A stretch of 64,000 bases of DNA from Hyalella azteca (Eukaryota > Arthropoda > Malacostraca > Amphipoda > Hyalellidae): the NCBI RefSeq assembly GCF_000764305.2, contig NW_025934881.1:62001-126000 (forward strand). The letters run 5' to 3'. The position numbers and the translations under genes were made by a program. Each line of letters starts with the position of its first letter. Position 1 is the first letter of the stretch. Below, in pieces: positions 58,590 through 64,000 of the stretch. The notes below the pieces were generated by a model, which saw only the letters and a program-made list of their open reading frames with translations, was not told the DNA's origin and made no database searches.

Positions 58590-60220
58590 AAGTCACTTCA
58601 CTTCGTCTTGGGCTGGACTCTTGACACCTTCCACCCCTTCGAAAATTTTCAATAATTAAGACCTTCGCCTTACTGGCCATGTTAATTTTTGACCTCCGGT
58701 GCAAAATAGCTCGATAACTGGAGCGTTAGCTAACCATCCTACTACTACTACTACTACTTGTATGCTTATCAAGGGTTGACATTACATCCTTACTGCTGCT
58801 TGTACAGGTACCGTGACAGACACATCACTTATTACTATAAGAAGAAACATAATTTTGAACTGTATAGCGTATATCTGTGTTCAAGGACGTGACGTTTGTT
58901 ATGATTGGTATTTATTCACACAAATTTCTGATATCCATCAACGGATATTCTGAGTATTACTACCGAGTACCAGCAATATATAGATATCAGTCGTGACTAA
59001 GAATCAATGCAATTACGTTTGCTCTTCAATTTACCTTGGTTCTGTCTTCCTCACCACGTTCCGTATAAGCGAAACGCAACGTGACCATTTAGTCTCAACC
59101 CATCACAAAATATTCAAGTATATTACTGTACATGTACAATGTGATGTCGCTAATCACTATTTAAACAGGCATACTGTACCTTTATACGTACCTCCTAATT
59201 GTGATAAACTAAAATGCTGGAATTCAGTATTCCATCTCAATTAATTAATTTTATATGGACATTCTTAGAGAGTATGACTTAAAAATGAAGTTTAATTATG
59301 TGCATAAACATCTTGACAACGTTGCCAGTTAAGCGTTAAACTTACTTCAAGTTATTGCATGAAGTTCAGAGGCACTTGTGAGGGACAACTCAAGTAAACA
59401 AGATACAAACTTCGAGCAAAATATTTTCCAAACCTCGACGGCCATCGAGAGAACTTGATGCAAAGTTAGACTATTACTTTCACGCTAACATGAACCCGTA
59501 AAATGAAGTAAATATGCGCACATGACACTTGCATTATCCCATAATAAACGTTGTATTTTCTACGCATATTTAATTTTATGCGTTTTATCTGTAATGTTTT
59601 TACATTATTGACAGATGATAATTGGGGTTCAATGGCTCTTGGTATAAAGTTACACGTGACTTTTTACCGCAATGTTATTATTAATATACTAATTACTACC
59701 ATACCGAATACGATGATATTTACTTCAATGCACGAAAATACTATGCTTCAATGATTCAATACTATATTTCAATGCTTCAAAACTATACTAATACCGTTAC
59801 CATACCGAATACTATAAAATGGACTTCAATGCACGAAAAGTTTTCATTTAATGCCGAATCACATTATTTTACTATATTCAATCAAAAAATCTTAACTAGC
59901 AACGTTTAATGATGTTTACAGGACACCAGTAATTTTTCTTGTTTTCTTCAGTAATCAACAGCACGGTAAAATATACCATTGTGTTACTAAACTCAATTAA
60001 CTCTAATACTTGAAGCAATATTACTCCATATACTTGAATTATCCACACTCAATTCAATGATATTATAACAAATTAACAAGTACGGTACATGTCGAGTACA
60101 TCTATGCAGCACCGTGACAAGTACGTACGTCACGCACGCTTGTAGCGCGCACCACGCAAGCGCTTGTCACGCGAGCAGCGGGGGCGTATGCGTGGCGTAT
60201 CACGGATACACGCACCACTT
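58590..60220. other. non-genic stretch with a ~100-bp direct repeat
   Basis: Mostly AT-rich and unrecognised. ACCATACCGAATAC and ACTTCAATGCACGAAAA occur at about 59698-59740 and 59800-59841, a short diverged direct repeat. (CTA)n is present at about 58738-58758. Confidence 0.45.
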
Positions 60221-60223
60221 TCT

Positions 60224-60565
60224 CCTACGCCGACGCTTGGTGGTGCGCTTGTTGGTGCTGTTAGTGCAGGTGGTGCGCTTAATGGTGCTGTTAGTGAACC
60301 AACCAACGACGTAACCATGTAACCAACGTTACATCCGACGACGACTCGGAGACGGAGGACGACGAAGGCGGCGCATCAGCGTGACCGGGGACTACGACGT
60401 CCTAAACTCATCATAAGGTCATAAGCTGTCTCTTATACACATCTAGATGTGTATAAGAGACAGGAACTCTATACNGTGGTACGCTTGTTGGTGCTGTTAG
60501 TGCAGGTGGTGCGCTTGTTGGTGCTGTTAGTGCAGGTGGTGCGCTTGTTGGTGCTGTTTGTGCAG
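60224..60565. repeat. 30-bp Gly/Ala/Val-coding-type minisatellite split by an adapter
   Basis: Unit GGTGGTGCGCTTGTTGGTGC + TGTTAGTGCA repeats at 60237-60298 and 60476-60565. In one plus frame it reads GALVGAVSAG. Between the two parts lies the adapter at 60426-60463 and an N, so the arrangement here may be an assembly join. Confidence 0.8.
60426..60475. other. Nextera mate-pair junction adapter in the assembly
   Basis: Tn5 mosaic end (60426-60444) plus its reverse complement (60445-60463), with an N at 60475. A minus ORF crossing it shows the artefact peptide SYTHLDVYKRQ. Not genomic. Confidence 0.96.
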
Positions 60566-61075
60566 ATGGCGTTAGTGATGGTGGCACTGACACTACTGAA
60601 GGCGCTACTTGATGCAGATACTAGATAGTGCTGGAGCCTAGTGGCAATGACGCTGGTGCTGTTATACTTCTGTGATGCTACTGTTTGGTGCTGATTGCAT
60701 TGTACGCGATGATGCTGCTATTATGCTAAATAGCTACTGCTGATTGTGCTGACGCTACTCTTGGTGTTGCTAGTGCTGCTAGCGCTGATGCAACTGCATA
60801 CCTATTAAATAACACTGCTTCACTAGTAATTTGTTCATCAACAAAACAAATTTGCATTTGAAGATCTACCAACAAAATTCACGGCATGGATAAGGAATTA
60901 TTTTTTTTCATATTTTTTAGACTCTCTGGTTTAGACTATGGACTGCTTACAGAGAAATGCAATAAAATGCAATAAAAATGCGTCTCTGCCACCTTAGGCC
61001 GATAAAACGATCATTTGTCACAGTAACATCGAAATTGCACGCTGAATACTCTTGATCAACATCGTTGAGTTGCGG
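60476..61075. repeat. duplicated ~600-bp block, copy 1 (partner 62545-63170)
   Basis: After the 30-bp minisatellite, both copies share GGCGTTAGTGATGG, GTGCTGGAGCCTAGTGGCA, GCTACTGTTTGGTGCT, GATTGTGCTGACGCTACTCT, ACTGCTTCACTAGTAATTTG and CACGGCATGGATA in the same order. The plus frame of the first ~130 bp reads as Gly/Ala/Val-rich repeats (GALVGAVSAGGALVGAVSAG) before a stop. Later parts keep Ala-rich frames broken by stops and shifts. This looks like a decayed coding repeat or a cryptic trinucleotide-rich element; I cannot tell which. Confidence 0.65.
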
Positions 61076-62544
61076 GAGCTAATACGCACAACATTCCAAG
61101 ATACCTACTTAGTTTAAAGTAGATTTGAAATTACAACTTGAATGTTATCTTAATACATTTCAGATTGATATGTCCAAACTCCAGGTGTTGCAGTGGGACT
61201 TGAAGTCAGTACCATTTTGGCACCAGGGACCATTTTTACGCCCCCCGGTCAGGTGGACGCATTTGTCCCGTAGGACGATATTATAGCCGATTGCCTGCCC
61301 CCAATCTCCTCTATACAAAGCCGATTATGGACAGATAAATATTCAAAAGTTCTAATCATTTACTTAGGTAATGATCTATACCGCTCATACATTGTTGCGG
61401 AGCGAGTGTATATAGTTGAGTGCGTTAATTTTTTTTTCTATTTCGACGCAACCATGTCGTGCGCCAACTCCTGTTATTATTCACCATATTCGTACCTTTT
61501 CCTTTATACCTGTTTTTTCGCACTACAAAAATATACTTAAATTATCACCTGACAGTTAAAGAATTGTTATTCATTCATCTATCATATATACTGTCATTTC
61601 TCCACCCATCGGTACAGACTCACCAGCGACATGCAGTGTGTTTGCCTAGGTGTGGCTATATATGCACGTTTATGTCGAACTTTTCCCCACACAATTTGGG
61701 ACAACCAAAGTATTCCTGCGAGTCTTTTACTGCAGTCACCGCCAAGAAACTCACAGCTAAACCTCTTAGAAAACAACAGACTGCAAACATTTACAGCTTT
61801 AAAAAATGAGGAGCACGTGCATGAACAGAATGATGCACAAAGAAATATATCGCTGTTGGTGTTCTGTTTTAAACATCACTCATGGCTTAAAACTATTCAT
61901 TTTGTTTCAAAATACACATTGAATGTCAAAAAATTTACATAAGTCATCGAATCGGTAAAATTATAAGTCTAAGTTTTCCCGTAGACTTAATTGAAGGAAA
62001 TCGAAAATTGGACTCCACGGTTAAAATATGCGAGACATTTCAACGGTTAAATTATGTGATACAATTCAACGGTTAAATTATGCCATGCAATGAACAGGTA
62101 AATTCAAACGTCGAAATTCTAAAGTGAAATTTGAATTCTTATCCTCGGTTTACTTTCAACCCCGAAGTAAGGGATTTTAGCTCAAGCGGAGAGCTTTCAT
62201 CATAAAATATTACCATCGATCATCCGATCATTTTAATCAACATGCGTCATGCACAGCGAACATTGCTGCCGCACATAATTCTGAAATATTGAGAGATGTC
62301 GAAAAATATAGTCATAGTTGAAAATTCGGGAAAAATTGATAATGCAGACATTGTTGCGTTTTGACAGAGAGGCAGACAGATTGAAACTTTCATTGTGTGG
62401 AACACTTACAAGTAGTCTACATTCACGAGCCGTAACTACATTCATGAGACTTAAAAATTCAATTGTTGGTGTTGTACTTCTGAAGTTAGCTGGCGAGACT
62501 GTGACTACATGGTTTAGGAAGGAATTGAAACAAGATGCAAGCTG
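61076..62544. other. non-genic stretch between the two duplicated blocks
   Basis: A 116-codon plus ORF (61459-61809) overlaps a 103-codon one in another frame. Neither has a domain, though the first begins with a hydrophobic ~30-residue segment. Nothing else recognised. Confidence 0.35.
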
Positions 62545-63170
62545 GAACTGGTGCTGTTAGTGCAGGTGGTGTGCTTGTTGGTGCTGTTAGCGCAGGTGGT
62601 GCGCTTACTGTTAGTGCAGGCGGCGTTAGTGATGGAGGCACCGACAATGCTGAAGTTGCTGCATGATGCAGATAGTGCTGGAGCCTAGTGGCATTGGCGC
62701 TGGTGTTGTTACTTCTGGAGATGATGCTACTGTTTGGTGCTAATTGCTTTGTAGGCGATGATGCTGTTGCTGCTATTAAGCTAAATACTGCTGATTGTGC
62801 TGACGCTACTCTTGGTGTTGCTCGAGCTGTCAGTGCTGGTGTAACAGCATTTTTAACATTACTGCTTCACTAGTAATTTGTGTAGCAATAAAACAAATTT
62901 GTGTTTGAAAATCCACCTACAAGAATCACGGCATGGATATGAGAGAATTGTTTTCCTAATTTTTTAAAGACTTTCTGTTTATATTATTTAATAAAAGTTT
63001 ACCGCTTACAGCGCAATGCAAGAAAATGTATCCTACAATGCCGCTCTTTAAGTGGTACGTCTCTGCCAGCTTGGGCCAATAAATAACGATAGTTGCCTTA
63101 GTAACATTTATTTATTAGTAACAAAATTGCACGCCGTATACTCTCAGATCTACATCGTTATATTCCGTAA
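62545..63170. repeat. duplicated ~600-bp block, copy 2 (partner 60476-61075)
   Basis: Same order of shared blocks as copy 1 with a shorter minisatellite. Frames read GAVSAGGVLVGAVSAGGALT to a stop, then (another frame) VGDDAVAAIKLNTADCADAT and LGVARAVSAGVTAF. Substitutions and indels between the copies show they are old. Confidence 0.65.
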
Positions 63171-63439
63171 AATGTAAAATTTATTCCGAGTACCGGTTTG
63201 GAATTTTTTGTAAAGTCGAGTAACGAGTTAGTTTTATGAAAAAAATATCAAATTACTAACCACGCGATCACTCAGGCATTGCATTCAACATTCTTCTGGA
63301 ATTATTTCAACCTCAACTATCTACAAATTATTTCGATAAGAGGGTGACATGAGTTAGAGATAAAACCACAAATTTGTAATCATTGCAACTAAAATTTGTA
63401 TTTTTCAAACCCTTACATAATCGATTCATAAAATACGGA

Positions 63440-63667
63440 CCAGGCAATAAGTCCAGCAGCTATCTCAATCAATCGTCAGCTATGGAAAGATCGGGTTCCA
63501 AAGGCCGGATCCCTTGTGAATCAAGTCACGAAAAGTTCAAGAATCGGCAACAGGCCATGGGCCTATTTCTTCAGTGCCGACACTTCTATTATATTCTATG
63601 AACAAGAATCGGCAACAGGCCATGGGCCTATTTCTTCAGTGCCGACACTTCTTTTCTATTCTATTCT
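63440..63667 (+). mobile_element. LINE 3' tail with a duplicated end
   Basis: AATAAGTCCAGCAGCTATCT runs through GGAAAGATCGGGTTCCAAAG to TTCTATTATATTCTA. The last ~60 bp (CAAGAATCGGCAACAGGCC to TTCTATTCTATTCTA) are repeated 65 bp downstream. This copy lacks the insertion found in the 24938-25516 tail. The remaining bases to 64000 show no feature. Confidence 0.75.
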
Positions 63668-64000
63668 ACATGATACGACATTGGATCACCTATATCGCAA
63701 CCGTCATTAGATCAACGATAATGCATCACCGATATCTCAAGAGCGATATATTCTTTTTCAACCAAATTAATTTCTCTATTAAAGTAAGTTCATGAAACTT
63801 GAACGGCAGGCATAGACCTCAATTCCAAAACAATTTCTGGCAAAATATCTTTGTAAAAAAAATTACAACCACATTATATTTTGGTGCGTCTTTGACTTAT
63901 ACTTCATAAAATATTAAAACCACATTTAATTTGGCGCGAATTTGACTTACTTCATGCGCGCCCACACCTTACAAGCGCACGCAAGAAACATGTTTGTACT

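Overview
This is a eukaryotic nuclear window, AT-rich and repeat-dense. It holds interrupted genes with GT-AG introns, non-LTR and DNA-transposon relics and many minisatellites. The two recognisable genes are mitochondrial. Their sequences, the arthropod-type DDE transposase relic and the CR1/L2/Jockey-like retrotransposon pieces suggest an arthropod, plausibly a crustacean; the sequence alone does not prove this. No bacterial operon, rRNA gene, intact tRNA gene or CRISPR array was seen.

Three genes can be supported. (1) 14387-17885 (+): a four-exon UQCRB gene (cytochrome bc1 complex subunit 7), 116 aa, all exons phase-compatible. (2) 19439-22439 (-): a five-exon LIPT1 gene (mitochondrial lipoyl/octanoyl-transferase family), 400 aa, convergent with UQCRB. 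(3) Two very large minus-strand exons, 52726-51690 and 39615-36596. Their splice phases match across a 12-kb intron, so they probably form one gene for a disordered Ser/Gln/Glu-rich protein of more than 1350 aa that I do not recognise. A 139-codon minus-strand ORF at 6005-6424 is a weaker candidate.

Layout. 1-6000: minisatellites, including a 29-bp array with 17 perfect nuclear-receptor-type half-sites, and a short MITE. 6000-14400: the candidate small gene, a LINE 3' tail, a hAT-like foldback element and a SINE fragment. 14400-22440: UQCRB and LIPT1; UQCRB intron 2 holds a TTAA-flanked piggyBac-like nonautonomous element, a 20-bp minisatellite and a sequencing adapter. 22440-36600: mostly non-genic, with LINE pieces, a nested insertion and inverted repeats. 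36600-52730: the large gene, whose long intron holds a transposase relic, SINEs and a 1.1-kb tandem duplication. 52730-64000: minisatellites, a perfect 36-bp-arm palindrome, a duplicated Gly/Ala-type block and more LINE tails.

Three stretches are Nextera (Tn5 mosaic-end) adapter sequence left in the assembly, each next to an N. The local sequence there, and any ORF crossing it, should not be trusted. The two mitochondrial genes share a compartment (respiratory complex III and lipoylation of 2-oxoacid dehydrogenases), but nothing here shows co-regulation.
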